A stretch of DNA of 64,000 nucleotides from Bacillus sp. 1780r2a1 (GTDB lineage: Bacteria; Bacillota; Bacilli; Bacillales; Bacillaceae_H): contig CP099863.1 of NCBI GenBank assembly GCA_024134725.1, positions 3,407,258-3,471,257 of the forward strand. Reading direction: 5' to 3'. The translations under genes and the position numbers were made by a program. The stretch's first letter is position 1, and each line of letters begins with the position of its first letter. This document shows, in pieces, positions 1 through 9,497 of this stretch. The notes under the pieces were generated by a model. The model saw nothing but the letters and a program-made list of their open reading frames with translations. It was not told the origin of the DNA and made no database searches.

Positions 1-92
1 ATTACTTCCGGCACGTCTAGTTCTGGTAATGAGTAGCCAACACGTCCTTCTTTACTCATTTCAAAGATAAGCGATTGATGTTGATTATGCAT
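1..92 (-). CDS. gcvPB: Glycine dehydrogenase (decarboxylating) subunit 2, N-terminal fragment
   Basis: Only the first 30 codons are inside the window; the gene runs off the left edge. The ATG at 90-92 overlaps the stop of gcvPA by 8 bases, the usual arrangement of the split P-protein. The peptide begins [20 protein letters not shown], as in Bacillus GcvPB. This subunit carries the pyridoxal-phosphate lysine of the P-protein, which lies outside the window. Together with GcvPA it decarboxylates glycine and loads the aminomethyl group on the H protein. Confidence 0.93.
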   Translation of the reverse strand, partial: MHNQHQSLIFEMSKEGRVGYSLPELDVPEV

Positions 93-1431
93 AAAGATCC
101 CCCAATTCCTTCACAAGTTGGTCGATTTCTTCTTTTGTACGGAGTTCAGTAAAAGCAAGTAGCATATGATCCTTAAGCTCATGATAGTCACGACCTAAAT
201 CATAGCCGCCAATGATGTGTTTAGCTAGTAACTTTTGATTTACTTCCTTACTAGATTGAGGTAGTTTTACAACCAGCTCATTGAAGAATGGCCCATTAAA
301 TACAACGTCTACTCCACTTGCTTTTAATGCATTATATGCATAATGCGTTTTTGATAAGTTTTGGGTAGCCATTTCCTTTACTCCTTGCTTTCCTAAGGCA
401 GTCATTGCTACTGAAGCTGCAAGTGCATTTAGCGCTTGGTTTGAACAAATGTTTGAAGTTGCTTTATCACGGCGAATATGTTGCTCACGTGCTTGAAGTG
501 TTAACACAAAGCCGCGTTTACCATTTTCATCAACCGTTTGACCAACTAAGCGCCCTGGAATTTTACGCATCAGCTTTGTCGTTGTAGCAAAATACCCGCA
601 ATGAGGACCGCCGAACTGTGTTGGAATACCAAAAGGTTGTGCATCTCCTACAACAATATCAGCACCAAACTGGCCTGGAGGAGTTAGCAACCCAAGGGAT
701 AGTGGGTTACTTGATACAACAAACATTCCTTTGCCTTGATGAGCAATGGCTTCAATTTCTCTTAAAGGTTCTACTTGACCGAAGAAGTTTGGATATTGAA
801 CGATGACAGCTGCTACATCATCATCCATGCGCTCCTTGAGCACAGTCAAATCTGTTACGCCATCTTGACTTGGTACTTCTACGACTTCAATGTACTGACC
901 TGCTGCGTACGTTTCTAATACAGCGCGTGATTCCGGATGAACTGTTTCTGAAACTAACACTTTTTTCTTTCTTGTTTGACCTGCACTTAACATTGCTGCC
1001 TCAGCAAGTGCTGTACCACCATCGTACATAGATGAATTGGCAACATCCATTCCTGTTAGTTCACAAATCATCGTTTGAAATTCAAAAATAGCCTGCAGTT
1101 CTCCTTGTGAAATTTCAGGTTGATATGGTGTATAAGCCGTATAAAACTCTGAACGCGAAATAACGTGATCAACAATAATTGGCATATAGTGATCATAAAC
1201 ACCCGCTCCTAAAAATGAAGCATATTCCTTTACGTTCTTATTTTTAGTAGCCAAGTTTGTTAATTCTTTTATTAATTCAGATTCTGATGCCGCTTTTTTT
1301 ATATTATATTCCCCTTGGAAACGAACGCTTTCTGGAATATCTGAAAATAGCTCATCCACTGAAGACACGCCAATTGCCTTTAACATTTGCTGCTGATCTT
1401 CTGATGTCATTGGTAAATAACGATGTACCAT
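85..1431 (-). CDS. gcvPA: Glycine dehydrogenase (decarboxylating) subunit 1
   Basis: A 448-residue protein of full length for the N-terminal half of the split glycine decarboxylase (P-protein) found in Firmicutes. It resembles the aminotransferase-fold GcvP family throughout: [26 protein letters not shown] and the glycine-rich [14 protein letters not shown] segment near the middle. It forms an alpha2beta2 enzyme with GcvPB and acts in the cytosol. It lies between gcvT and gcvPB in one operon controlled by the upstream glycine riboswitch. Confidence 0.96.
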   Translation of the reverse strand: MVHRYLPMTSEDQQQMLKAIGVSSVDELFSDIPESVRFQGEYNIKKAASESELIKELTNLATKNKNVKEYASFLGAGVYDHYMPIIVDHVISRSEFYTAYTPYQPEISQGELQAIFEFQTMICELTGMDVANSSMYDGGTALAEAAMLSAGQTRKKKVLVSETVHPESRAVLETYAAGQYIEVVEVPSQDGVTDLTVLKERMDDDVAAVIVQYPNFFGQVEPLREIEAIAHQGKGMFVVSSNPLSLGLLTPPGQFGADIVVGDAQPFGIPTQFGGPHCGYFATTTKLMRKIPGRLVGQTVDENGKRGFVLTLQAREQHIRRDKATSNICSNQALNALAASVAMTALGKQGVKEMATQNLSKTHYAYNALKASGVDVVFNGPFFNELVVKLPQSSKEVNQKLLAKHIIGGYDLGRDYHELKDHMLLAFTELRTKEEIDQLVKELGDLYA

Positions 1432-1462
1432 TCTTTTGTCCCCTCTCTTTAATTACCCAACA

Positions 1463-2551
1463 TTATTTTGAACGCTTATAAAAAGGTGTCTTCACGACTT
1501 TTGCTTTTAAACGTCTTTTTCGCACTTGCACATATACTTCTGTACCTAGCTCAGCATATTTAGCATCAATAAGTGCAAGACCAATGTTTTTATTTAAAGT
1601 TGGCGATTGTGTGCCTGTTGTAACAAAGCCAATCTCTTCTTCCTCACTAAACACTTCATATCCGTGTCGTGGAATTCCTTTATCAATCATTTCAATCCCA
1701 ACAAGCTTGCGGCTCGGGCCTTCTTCACGCTGACCCTTTAATACTTCTTTGCCGATAAAATCCTCTTTATCCGTTTTCACAGCAAATCCGATACGTGCTT
1801 CAATCGGCGTAATATCTTTTGAAAGCTCTTGGCCATATAAAGCTAACGTTGCTTCAAAACGCAGCGTATCTCGCGCTCCCAAACCACATGGAACGACCTC
1901 TTTATTTTTTAAAAGTTCATTCCAAAGCGTTACTACATCTGATGCAGAACAATACAGTTCAAAACCATCCTCGCCTGTATAACCTGTACGTGAAACAAGC
2001 ACTCTCACACCAGCTACTTCTACATTATCTTTAAATGTAAATGGCTTTAGGTCAGATAATGATTCAGCTGTTAATCTCTGCAAAACATCTTGTGCAGCTG
2101 GACCTTGCAAAGCTAGTAAAGCAAATTCACTTGAACGATTTACAAGTTCGATATCCTGTGACTTATGTTGTTGTAACCATTCAAAGTCTTTTTCAATATT
2201 TGCTGCGTTTACAACCAGCAGGTAGTCACCTTCCCCTTTTTGATAAACAAGGAGATCATCCACTGTGCCTCCATCTTCATAGCACATCGCAGTATATAGT
2301 GCTTTACCTGGACGTAATGCTGAAATATCATTCGTCATAACTTTTTGTAAAAATTCCAAGCTATTTGTACCTTTCACATCGAACTCTCCCATGTGAGAAA
2401 CATCGAACAAGCCAGCTTTTGTACGAACCGCATGATGTTCTTCTTTAATGGATGAGAATTGAACTGGAAGAGCCCAACCTCCAAAATCAATAATCTTTCC
2501 ACCGTATTGTTGATAGACATCGTAAAGTGGTGTTTTGTTTAGCTCAGTCAT
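1463..2551 (-). CDS. gcvT: Aminomethyltransferase (glycine cleavage T protein)
   Basis: 362 residues, normal GcvT length. The T protein takes the aminomethyl group from the lipoyl H protein and transfers the methylene to tetrahydrofolate, releasing ammonia. Family landmarks are [10 protein letters not shown] near the start, [13 protein letters not shown] at about residues 48-60, and [12 protein letters not shown] at about 185, followed by the C-terminal beta-barrel domain. It is first in gcvT-gcvPA-gcvPB, with 31 bases before gcvPA. Glycine induces the operon through the riboswitch at 2618-2825. Confidence 0.97.
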   Translation of the reverse strand: MTELNKTPLYDVYQQYGGKIIDFGGWALPVQFSSIKEEHHAVRTKAGLFDVSHMGEFDVKGTNSLEFLQKVMTNDISALRPGKALYTAMCYEDGGTVDDLLVYQKGEGDYLLVVNAANIEKDFEWLQQHKSQDIELVNRSSEFALLALQGPAAQDVLQRLTAESLSDLKPFTFKDNVEVAGVRVLVSRTGYTGEDGFELYCSASDVVTLWNELLKNKEVVPCGLGARDTLRFEATLALYGQELSKDITPIEARIGFAVKTDKEDFIGKEVLKGQREEGPSRKLVGIEMIDKGIPRHGYEVFSEEEEIGFVTTGTQSPTLNKNIGLALIDAKYAELGTEVYVQVRKRRLKAKVVKTPFYKRSK

Positions 2552-2617
2552 TTAACATCCTCCTCATATAAGGCCATTTGCTTTGGTTTTGGGGAATCAT
2601 TGTATCTTTTTACACAT

Positions 2618-2667
2618 AAAAAAGGACAGAGAACTCCCTGCTATATAGCAGGAAGTCTCTGTCCTTT
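2618..2667 (-). terminator. Riboswitch-controlled intrinsic terminator
   Basis: A long hairpin has arms 2648-2664 and 2624-2641, a short TATATA loop, and six U residues in the minus-strand transcript. It shares its 5' arm with the second glycine aptamer, and it lies between the aptamers and gcvT. Confidence 0.9.
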
Positions 2668-2825
2668 TCACCTGAAAGTTTACCCGTTAAATAGGTTTGC
2701 CTCGTGGGTGGTCTATTCGAAATAGACGCTCTCCAGAGTTGCGTCCAACAAGAGTCTTTTTGCCTGAGAGATTCACATGTTGTTTGCTCCTTCGGCGCTA
2801 CTTTAAAGCAGTCTCTCCCCTTGTC
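2618..2825 (-). promoter_or_regulatory. Tandem glycine riboswitch (gcvT leader)
   Basis: Read on the minus strand, the leader has two consecutive glycine aptamers. The first carries GGGGAGAGAC, GCCGAAGGAGCAA and AATCTCTCAGGCAAAA. The second carries CTCTGGAGAG, CACGAGGCAAAC and AACTTTCAGGTGAAAAGGAC. The 3' strand of the second aptamer (GGACAGAG, 2657-2664) is also the 5' arm of the terminator at 2618-2667, so aptamer folding and termination exclude each other. Established work on Bacillus shows this is a genetic ON switch: glycine binding prevents termination. Confidence 0.95.
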
Positions 2826-3016
2826 ATCATTCGCCTCTATAAAGTTTGTAATTTTGGGCATACTACTAAGAAACTATTACTTACACATATCAATAACACA
2901 ATAGTTTTTTTAGTGATAATCTATTTTCTATTTAAAATTTTCTAAAATATATTTTTATCCTACATGATTCTGTTCAGCAGTTCAATAAAAACTTTCAGAA
3001 AGGAGCAAAACTAACG

Positions 3017-4693
3017 ATGAACATTAGTATGAAGCAAGATGAAGCATGGGAATCTACTTTTTTAAATAAACTTGAACAAGATGGACCTTGGTCTGATTGG
3101 GAAATGTATAAATTAGCATATGAAATTGAGGAGCAAACGTTAATTACTGAATTCGAAGGTCTACAAGCACCTCGTCATTTAACAGATCTAACGCCACATC
3201 CACACCAGTTAGAAGTAGCTAAAAAAGTGGTAGAAGAGATGAATGGAAAAGCAATTCTAGCCGATGAAGTGGGGCTTGGAAAGACAATTGAAGCAGGGCT
3301 TATCCTAAAAGAATATATGATTCGTGGTCTTGTAAAAAAAGCCCTTATTCTTGTACCGGCATCTCTTGTATCTCAATGGGCAATGGAACTTAATCATAAA
3401 TTTTTCATCCCTGCTGTCCCCCAAAAGAAGACGTACGTGTGGGAGCAATGCGACGTAGTGGTATCATCCATTGATACAGCCAAACGCTCTCCTCATCGTG
3501 AAATTGTGTTAGAACAAGATTATGACCTTATCATCATTGACGAAGCTCATAAACTAAAAAATAACAAAACAAAAAACTATGAGTTTGTTCAAAGCTTAAA
3601 GAAAAAGTTTTGCTTATTATTAACAGCAACACCAATTCAAAATCGTGTAGAAGAGATTTTTAATTTAGTTTCGTTATTAAAGCCAGGGCATCTAGGAAAC
3701 AAAGATTATTTTGCTGATTTATTTTCTGCTAAGAAGCGTTCGGTTCAAAATGATGAGCATTTAAAGGAGCTCGTTAACAAAGTGATGATTCGAAATCGCA
3801 GGCAAGACACAGGTATTGAATGGACAAAGCGCATTGTTCAAACTGTTCCTGTTGAGTTTTCATCTGAAGAACGAGAATTATATGATCAAATCACCTCATT
3901 TAAGCAGCATGCCCATCTACCCAGCAGTTCCTTTGCCATTTTAACATTGCAACGCGAAGCTTGTAGCAGTCGTGAAGCCGTATTTATGACGTTAAAAAGC
4001 ATGCTTGAACGCCAAGAGGATGAAAATAGTGAAAAAGCTACTCAGATGCTTAAACCATTACTTGAAAAAGTACAAACAGTTCCTCAAAATGCAAAAGCAG
4101 AAAAGGTGATTGAATTAATCCAACAGATTAATGATAAAGTCATTATTTTTACGGAGTATCGTGCAACTCAGCTTTATTTACAGTGGTATTTAAAACAACA
4201 CGGTATTACATCGGTTCCGTTTAGGGGTGGATTTAAGCGTGGGAAAAAGGACTGGATGAAGCAGCTTTTTGAAAGTCACGCTCAGGTTTTTATCGCAACG
4301 GAAGCTGGTGGTGAAGGAATTAACCTTCAATTCTGTCACCATATTATTAACTACGATTTACCTTGGAATCCAATGAGATTAGAGCAGCGGATTGGGCGCG
4401 TTCATAGACTAGGCCAGCAGCATGACGTGCACATTTATAATCTAGCAATTGAAAATACAGTCGAAGAACATATTTTGAAGCTGCTTTATGAAAAAATAAA
4501 TTTATTTGAGCGTGTTGTTGGCGAGCTGGATGAAATTTTAACAAAGCTAGAAATTGACAACATTGAAGATCACATTCAAGATATCCTTCTTCATTCACGA
4601 AGTGAAGGAGAAATGAAAATTAAGATGAACAATCTCACATCCATTATTGAATATCACGAAGATGAAGAAGGTGAACAACATGCAGCAAACTGA
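3017..4693 (+). CDS. yqhH: SNF2-family DEAD/DEAH helicase
   Basis: 558 residues, a compact SWI2/SNF2 ATPase. Motif I is DEVGLGKTIEAG at about residue 88, motif II is DEAH at about 175, LLTATPIQN is motif III, and the C-terminal helicase lobe has EAGGEGINLQ and QRIGRVHRLGQ (motifs V and VI). It is the orthologue of B. subtilis YqhH, which lies divergent from gcvT as here. The family translocates on double-stranded DNA; the cellular role of YqhH is not established. An AAGGAG site precedes the ATG by 11 bases. It overlaps yqhG by 14 bases. Confidence 0.9.
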   Translation: MNISMKQDEAWESTFLNKLEQDGPWSDWEMYKLAYEIEEQTLITEFEGLQAPRHLTDLTPHPHQLEVAKKVVEEMNGKAILADEVGLGKTIEAGLILKEYMIRGLVKKALILVPASLVSQWAMELNHKFFIPAVPQKKTYVWEQCDVVVSSIDTAKRSPHREIVLEQDYDLIIIDEAHKLKNNKTKNYEFVQSLKKKFCLLLTATPIQNRVEEIFNLVSLLKPGHLGNKDYFADLFSAKKRSVQNDEHLKELVNKVMIRNRRQDTGIEWTKRIVQTVPVEFSSEERELYDQITSFKQHAHLPSSSFAILTLQREACSSREAVFMTLKSMLERQEDENSEKATQMLKPLLEKVQTVPQNAKAEKVIELIQQINDKVIIFTEYRATQLYLQWYLKQHGITSVPFRGGFKRGKKDWMKQLFESHAQVFIATEAGGEGINLQFCHHIINYDLPWNPMRLEQRIGRVHRLGQQHDVHIYNLAIENTVEEHILKLLYEKINLFERVVGELDEILTKLEIDNIEDHIQDILLHSRSEGEMKIKMNNLTSIIEYHEDEEGEQHAAN

Positions 4694-5501
4694 CATTCAT
4701 CAGTTTCTCAAAACATATTTTACGGCACACGGCTGTAACTTGACAGAAGACCACCCATCTTACTTAAAAGTTCAGCTTACTATTGACATGGATAAAGAGC
4801 TTATGAATCGGCCCTTTTATTGGCATTATATTGAAAAAACAGGTGGAGAACCTAATCCGGCTTCACTTACGTTTATAACTGATCCAACTTATGATGATTC
4901 ATCTGTACAAGGCGAAAAAATTCACTTTGGTTCACCGCGCTTACACCAAATTTTTGGCTCTGCTCAAAAATTTGGTGGATTCGTTCATCTATATGAAAAA
5001 ATGCATTCTCACTCACAATCGCAGCGTTCGCTTCAGCCTTGGCTTGCTTTAAATATGAAAGTATCGTATAAGTGTGACCGAAAAAAAGATGAATTACTAT
5101 CGCTTGGGTTAAATTTAATTACAGGAGTAATTCTTGATAACTTTCAGCTGATGATGTCCAAGCAAGACTTTACGTCAAAGATTCCCGACTACTGCTTTAC
5201 ACTCTCACCAATCATTCGCCCAAAAAGTGGAATTTCAAGATTATCAGCTTATGTGGAAGATCACATTTCAAAGCAACCGATGGAATGGGCTAAAAAAGCG
5301 CAAGAAAGATGGTATGAAGACCTAGGACTTTTAGATCATTTCTATGAGAATATGGAAGAAGTACCGGAAAGCTATACAACAGAAAAACAAGCCTTACAAG
5401 ATTTATATGAGCCTGTTATTTTAACAAAAATAACAAATGGAGGGTTGTTCTACCTGTCTGAACAAACTGTAAATCATCACCTTTCACGTCACTTCGCATA
5501 A
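4680..5501 (+). CDS. yqhG: YqhG family protein of unknown function
   Basis: 273 residues from the ATG at 4680, chosen because AGAAGGTG lies 7 bases upstream; an in-frame ATG at 4647 lies deep inside yqhH and has no such site. It matches B. subtilis YqhG in position and length. It is a soluble protein with no membrane segment. Coupling by overlap to the SNF2-type ATPase YqhH suggests that the two act together. No enzymatic motif is visible, so I assign no function. Confidence 0.85.
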   Translation: MQQTDIHQFLKTYFTAHGCNLTEDHPSYLKVQLTIDMDKELMNRPFYWHYIEKTGGEPNPASLTFITDPTYDDSSVQGEKIHFGSPRLHQIFGSAQKFGGFVHLYEKMHSHSQSQRSLQPWLALNMKVSYKCDRKKDELLSLGLNLITGVILDNFQLMMSKQDFTSKIPDYCFTLSPIIRPKSGISRLSAYVEDHISKQPMEWAKKAQERWYEDLGLLDHFYENMEEVPESYTTEKQALQDLYEPVILTKITNGGLFYLSEQTVNHHLSRHFA

Positions 5502-5515
5502 GACATTTCATAAAT

Positions 5516-5556
5516 AAAAAAGGTAAAAAGAGCGCTAGCTACTTTTTACCTTTTTT
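5516..5556. terminator. Bidirectional terminator between yqhG and yqzE
   Basis: A near-perfect hairpin has 15-base arms (5516-5530 and 5542-5556), A-rich on the left and T-rich on the right, so it can end transcripts from both sides. The last codons of yqzE lie inside the right arm. Confidence 0.85.
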
Positions 5557-5730
5557 CGTATTTCGATACCAAATTTGAAATGACAGAGGAATCATTCCAA
5601 ACCACCTATTAAAAAATGGATCTCGTGCTTCTTTCTTTTCAATTCGTTTGGTTTTACGAATCTCTTTCGGTTGATCCATATATTGAACAAGCTGCTGCGT
5701 TACGTACTTCACATAGTCGTTTGTTTTCAA
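5539..5730 (-). CDS. yqzE: YqzE family small protein
   Basis: 63 residues, highly basic, with an RKTKRIEKKEARDPFFNRWF core typical of the YqzE family found beside comG operons in Bacillus. The start is TTG at 5728-5730, preceded by GAGGAG at 8 bases. The last residues (KKGKK) are encoded inside the shared terminator stem. In B. subtilis yqzE follows comGG and is often counted with the late competence genes; here the cupin gene separates it from comGG. Function unknown. Confidence 0.85.
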   Translation of the reverse strand: MKTNDYVKYVTQQLVQYMDQPKEIRKTKRIEKKEARDPFFNRWFGMIPLSFQIWYRNTKKGKK

Positions 5731-5874
5731 ATAATCATCTCCTCACGAACTAGTATATCCTCGCTGAAAAGCTATTAATCAAAACAAGAAGACTTTATGG
5801 TGATGTAACACACTCTTTCCTAACTAATAATATGATACGTTATATTCCATTGTAAGAAAGAGGTTGAAACAACT

Positions 5875-6501
5875 ATGAGTCACTCTGGATTCGTTCCTGA
5901 TAATTCGAATATTAAGAAGACGTCTGGTACACCAAACTTATCGTTTAACTACCAAAACAGCATATTATTTAAAAGAGACGCCAACAACATTGCGTATCGA
6001 GTAACATCTACTCAGCTTCCCGCCATGATTGGTGGAGCTTTTGTAGACTTATATTTAACAAAAGGTCATATGAGAGAACCTCATTGGCATCCTAACGCTT
6101 GGGAATTAGATGTTGTTGTATCTGGAGAAGTTCAAGTATCTATTGTAGATCCAGATACAAGCAGTCTACACACATTTCAAATTAAAGAAGGAAATGTAGC
6201 TTTTATCCCAATGGGTTGGTGGCATTGGATCGAACCACTAACAGAAGAAGCCCATTTACACCTTTTCTTTAATAACGACCAGTTCGAATCATCGGAAGGA
6301 TCGGATATCCTCCGCTTAACACCTCCCGAAGTATTTCAAAAAGCTTATAATGTCAATGAAAAGACAATTAAACAAGCGTTGGAGCCCATCGATGAAACCG
6401 TAGTTATTGGTCCACCTTCCAATAATTACTCAGACCGCGATGTTGAAAAGCATCATGTAAAAATCAAAATCAACGATAAAGATGTTGAAATCGATGATTA
6501 A
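5875..6501 (+). CDS. Cupin-domain protein
   Basis: 208 residues with one central cupin barrel. The metal-binding motif 1 is HWHPNAWELDVVVSGEVQVS (about residues 73-92) and motif 2 is GNVAFIPMGWWHWIEP (about 109-124), so two His plus one Glu and a further His are available as metal ligands. It looks like a single-domain relative of oxalate decarboxylase-type cupins. It has no signal peptide. The C-terminal 60 residues are hydrophilic and lack a second cupin. It is inserted between yqzE and comGG, a position not occupied in B. subtilis. The substrate cannot be predicted. Confidence 0.75.
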   Translation: MSHSGFVPDNSNIKKTSGTPNLSFNYQNSILFKRDANNIAYRVTSTQLPAMIGGAFVDLYLTKGHMREPHWHPNAWELDVVVSGEVQVSIVDPDTSSLHTFQIKEGNVAFIPMGWWHWIEPLTEEAHLHLFFNNDQFESSEGSDILRLTPPEVFQKAYNVNEKTIKQALEPIDETVVIGPPSNNYSDRDVEKHHVKIKINDKDVEIDD

Positions 6502-6505
6502 TGAC

Positions 6506-6542
6506 AAAAGACCTTGAATTTTTGATAAATTCAAGGTCTTTT
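6506..6542. terminator. Terminator after cupin gene, facing comGG
   Basis: Arms AAAAGACCTTGAATTT and AAATTCAAGGTCTTTT around a 5-base loop. It can serve the cupin gene on the plus strand and the comG operon on the minus strand, since comGG ends 10 bases further right. Confidence 0.85.
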
Positions 6543-6551
6543 GCTTTGTGC

Positions 6552-6971
6552 CTAAACCCAAGCAATCACCTTACCGCTTTCTCGCTGAAAAGTAATTGTA
6601 TGAATAAGTTGTCTCCCTTCATTTGTAGCGCAGCGAACCTGAATAGTCACACTATCCTCCGCTTGCCTTAGCACTTGATACTTAACCGTTCCTGAATCAT
6701 AAGTCATGGATCCATCGCTTTCTTGTGAAAAATGATGTCTGCGAACATCAACTTGTAAATCTCGAATTCCTTTTTGAAGTAAATAATCTAATTCATGACG
6801 CTGATTTACTTCTGCATAAAATGTACTTTTCGTTACAAAATACACTAACTGATGGGACAGTAAAAACAAAAATAATGCACTAAAAGCTAGTACAAAAGGG
6901 AGAACAAATCCCGCTTGGCACGCTTTTGTAGCCTTATTCAACGTGCATAAATGTTTTAATCGCTGTTTCAT
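6552..6971 (-). CDS. comGG: Competence pseudopilin-like protein ComGG
   Basis: 139 residues from the ATG at 6971, chosen because GGTGAA precedes it; longer in-frame extensions lie inside comGF. The short basic N-terminus ends in AGFVLPFVLAFSALFLFLLSH, a prepilin-like segment without the canonical KGF cleavage site, as is usual for ComGG. It is the last gene of the comG operon and overlaps comGF by 38 bases. It is a minor pseudopilin needed for the transformation pilus that brings DNA to the membrane. Confidence 0.85.
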   Translation of the reverse strand: MKQRLKHLCTLNKATKACQAGFVLPFVLAFSALFLFLLSHQLVYFVTKSTFYAEVNQRHELDYLLQKGIRDLQVDVRRHHFSQESDGSMTYDSGTVKYQVLRQAEDSVTIQVRCATNEGRQLIHTITFQRESGKVIAWV

Positions 6972-7362
6972 GAATTTCACCGTGTTTATATACCACCTTA
7001 ATACGAAGTAAATTGTTTTGGTGCTTGTACTCAATTGATTTCACAAACTGCAAGACAACTTCATGACCACTCTGATCGACTCTTCGACGGACTTTATCAC
7101 TAAAAGGTTCATACGTAATTAAGGGCTCTCCATTTAGTTGTAAGGATAAAATTTTTTCATTAATACTAACATGCTGCGCTCTTCGATATTCCTTTGTTAG
7201 CTGCTGAATAAAGATTTCCCATTCCATTTCCGTCGCTAAATTATCCTTATCATGGTTTGGGTTAGCTAATGACAGAATAGGTGGAATGAAGGACACTATG
7301 ACAAAGAAAATCGTTAAACTAAGTAACATCTCTACTAATGTAAAACCTTTTTGGTTCTTCAT
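6934..7362 (-). CDS. comGF: Competence pseudopilin ComGF
   Basis: 142 residues beginning MKNQKGFTLVEMLLSLTIFF, a class III-type prepilin leader with cleavage expected between G6 and F7 and E at position +5 of the mature protein. The hydrophobic helix is followed by a polar beta-rich domain. Its ATG overlaps the comGE stop in an ATGA junction. It is a minor pseudopilin of the transformation pilus. Confidence 0.88.
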   Translation of the reverse strand: MKNQKGFTLVEMLLSLTIFFVIVSFIPPILSLANPNHDKDNLATEMEWEIFIQQLTKEYRRAQHVSINEKILSLQLNGEPLITYEPFSDKVRRRVDQSGHEVVLQFVKSIEYKHQNNLLRIKVVYKHGEIHETAIKTFMHVE

Positions 7363-7694
7363 TGTAACGTAGATTCACATCTTTCTATTGTTTTCTGATT
7401 AACTCTTTTCCAAGAAACACACCACTCTGAAACCGGTTCTTCTTTGAATACAATGACATAGTCAATGCCGTTATACGTCCTCTTTTCAGACAGTAAATGT
7501 TTTTGATTAGCCTCAGTCATGACTTTTTCATACAAAAGTGCATTTCCCACATACATTCGCTTCTTATCTTTTTCAGCTTGTATTGCTTGAATATATAAAG
7601 GAACAATGACGGTAGTGAGCATAATAAGCGCACTGAATGCTACTAGCATTTCCAGTAGTGTGAAGCCTGTTTGATTATCATATTTTCGTAACAT
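7359..7694 (-). CDS. comGE: Competence pseudopilin ComGE
   Basis: 111 residues from the ATG at 7694, preceded by GGAAGAGGG. Much longer in-frame starts exist but would lie inside comGD and push the leader peptide away from the N-terminus. The start MLRKYDNQTGFTLLEMLVAF has a prepilin-type TGF-TLLE cleavage context and a hydrophobic helix. It overlaps comGD by 17 bases. It is a minor pseudopilin. Confidence 0.87.
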   Translation of the reverse strand: MLRKYDNQTGFTLLEMLVAFSALIMLTTVIVPLYIQAIQAEKDKKRMYVGNALLYEKVMTEANQKHLLSEKRTYNGIDYVIVFKEEPVSEWCVSWKRVNQKTIERCESTLQ

Positions 7695-8127
7695 AAAAGC
7701 GCCCTCTTCCAATTTGGAACGTGACCTTATATGTTTCTTTGTTGTTCGAAATGAACAAACTTTTCGCTTGAGAAATATTTCCTTGCTCATTGTATTGAAT
7801 TGAATTTGTGCCGCTGCTAAACACAATACGAATGTTGGAATGATAACCTCTTTGCATAATGGGCTTTTCAGCTCCAACTCTAAGCAACACGTATCGGGAA
7901 TTCACTGGCTCAAATGTAAGCCTTGCCGGACGTTGCGTAGTCATAGCTAGCTGCTGCGTATAAAAGGTATCTGCTTGAAGTTGACGTAAAAAAGAGGTTA
8001 ACTGATAGTGGTCCATAAGAGGTTTTAAATTGATGACAATAATTAACACCATAACTTGCACAACGGCTAATATGATTAAGGACTCAATTAGCGTAAAGCC
8101 TTTTTGATTCATTTTACGAGTTTCCAT
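7678..8127 (-). CDS. comGD: Competence pseudopilin ComGD
   Basis: 149 residues from the ATG at 8127; AGCGAG lies just upstream and an earlier in-frame start would add a tail before the leader. METRKMNQKGFTLIESLIIL gives a clear KGF prepilin cleavage site. The ATG at 8112, directly before NQKGF, is a second possible start. It overlaps the comGC stop by 14 bases. It is a minor pseudopilin processed by ComC peptidase. Confidence 0.86.
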   Translation of the reverse strand: METRKMNQKGFTLIESLIILAVVQVMVLIIVINLKPLMDHYQLTSFLRQLQADTFYTQQLAMTTQRPARLTFEPVNSRYVLLRVGAEKPIMQRGYHSNIRIVFSSGTNSIQYNEQGNISQAKSLFISNNKETYKVTFQIGRGRFYVTKI

Positions 8128-8425
8128 CACTCGCTGATACCCGCCCATCCGTGCCTATTGTAATTTTGGAACCATTTGGACACACCGTTCCTTCTTTTAA
8201 GTACCCTCCGCTTTCAAGATCGTTTAAAGTAGGTTTTTTTCCGTTTTCAAGCTCATACACCTGTACTTGTGCTTCGACTGTCTTCACTAAAGCAGAACAC
8301 CCTTTATTGTTAATAACAGCATTGTGCTTTAATACGTTTGGCACCATAATAAGCAATAGCACTGTAATAACTAACATAACAATGAGCATCTCAATTAAAG
8401 TAAAACCTTTCTCATTTTTTAACAT
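8114..8425 (-). CDS. comGC: Major competence pseudopilin ComGC
   Basis: 103 residues starting MLKNEKGFTLIEMLIVMLVI, the classic leader of the major transformation pilin with cleavage between G7 and F8. Two cysteines (CSALV and TVCPN regions) are in the mature domain, where B. subtilis ComGC forms an intramolecular disulfide. It lies between comGB and comGD with only 13 bases to comGB. It polymerises into the pilus that binds and retracts DNA. Confidence 0.95.
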   Translation of the reverse strand: MLKNEKGFTLIEMLIVMLVITVLLLIMVPNVLKHNAVINNKGCSALVKTVEAQVQVYELENGKKPTLNDLESGGYLKEGTVCPNGSKITIGTDGRVSASDGNS

Positions 8426-8438
8426 ATTTGAATCTCCT

Positions 8439-9497
8439 TTATAAACTCGACATGATTTCTAGCATTGGCATCATGACTGACATATACATAAGTAGAATAA
8501 CGATACCGATAAAAGCGAACGTAATTGGCTGAATATACTTTAGAATATGAAAAATCCACTCTTCCATTCTCTCGACCATATATAGACTGTAGTCGTACAA
8601 TTCTTCTGCTAAATCACCATTTTTTTGTCCATGAATAACCACCTCTGCTAAATCTTTTTGATAATAAGGGCGGGATTGTAGAATTTGATTAAGAGCTTTT
8701 CCCGCGGCAAGTTCTGTTGTGAAAAGCTTGGCCTCTTCTCTAAAGAACGGATAATGTTGCTGCAATTGAAAGAGTGAAAGACACTCGTAAATTGACAGCC
8801 CCCCTTTTAATAAATTACTTGTATGGACAGCAAAAAAATATGAATTGAACAGCCTAGTAAATTGCTTCATAAAAGGAACCTTCATTAAGATATTCATCTT
8901 TTCTACAGGAGCTAGTTTTTTTGTACTAATAAGATACAAACCTCCGATTAGCAATAAGGTTCCTGTAATCCCAACAAGTGCATGTGGAAAGTAAGACATA
9001 GTCGACATGAAGATAAGAAGAAACGGTGATTGTTCGTGTCCCATTGTTTTATACAGAGACTGAAAATGTGGTAATAAAACGGTGCTTAATATGAATAAAA
9101 TTCCCAGTATAAACCCTAAAAGTAAAAGTGGATATTGTACTAGCTTTTGAAATCGTTTTTTGTTCTTTATTTTCTCACTTAGCATATAACTACTTTCTTT
9201 TAAAGCAAAATGAAGGTCTCCATGCTGTTCAGCAAAATAAAGGTAGCTTAGCACATCTCGGTGAAAATTCAGTTTTAAAAGACAGCTGTGCAAAGAATTC
9301 CCTTGACGCATTTCTGTTAAACAAGCTTTTATATCGCTGCGCTGCTTCGCTGATAGCTGAAATGCTATAAAAGATAAGGCTTGAGATAACGTATAGCCTT
9401 TTTCAACAAGCTTTGATAGCTGACTTAACATTTTAGCTTGTTTAGAAAGCCCCCAATGTTTGTTAGATCTTTTTCGTTTAATAGGACCCCCACCCAT
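8439..9497 (-). CDS. comGB: Transformation pilus membrane platform protein ComGB
   Basis: 352 residues, GspF/PilC family. Two GspF repeats are visible (about 20-140 and 225-345), each followed by hydrophobic helices (LLLGFILGILFILSTVLLPH and a C-terminal VILLMYMSVMMPML). It is the inner-membrane platform that couples the ComGA motor to pilin assembly. The ATG at 9497 lies 20 bases inside comGA and has no good ribosome site of its own, so translation is probably coupled. Confidence 0.93.
   Translation of the reverse strand: MGGGPIKRKRSNKHWGLSKQAKMLSQLSKLVEKGYTLSQALSFIAFQLSAKQRSDIKACLTEMRQGNSLHSCLLKLNFHRDVLSYLYFAEQHGDLHFALKESSYMLSEKIKNKKRFQKLVQYPLLLLGFILGILFILSTVLLPHFQSLYKTMGHEQSPFLLIFMSTMSYFPHALVGITGTLLLIGGLYLISTKKLAPVEKMNILMKVPFMKQFTRLFNSYFFAVHTSNLLKGGLSIYECLSLFQLQQHYPFFREEAKLFTTELAAGKALNQILQSRPYYQKDLAEVVIHGQKNGDLAEELYDYSLYMVERMEEWIFHILKYIQPITFAFIGIVILLMYMSVMMPMLEIMSSL

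Noticed and set aside
2610-2945. Short reading frames on both strands within the gcvT leader
   Set aside because: They cover the glycine riboswitch and terminator and have no family similarity or ribosome sites.
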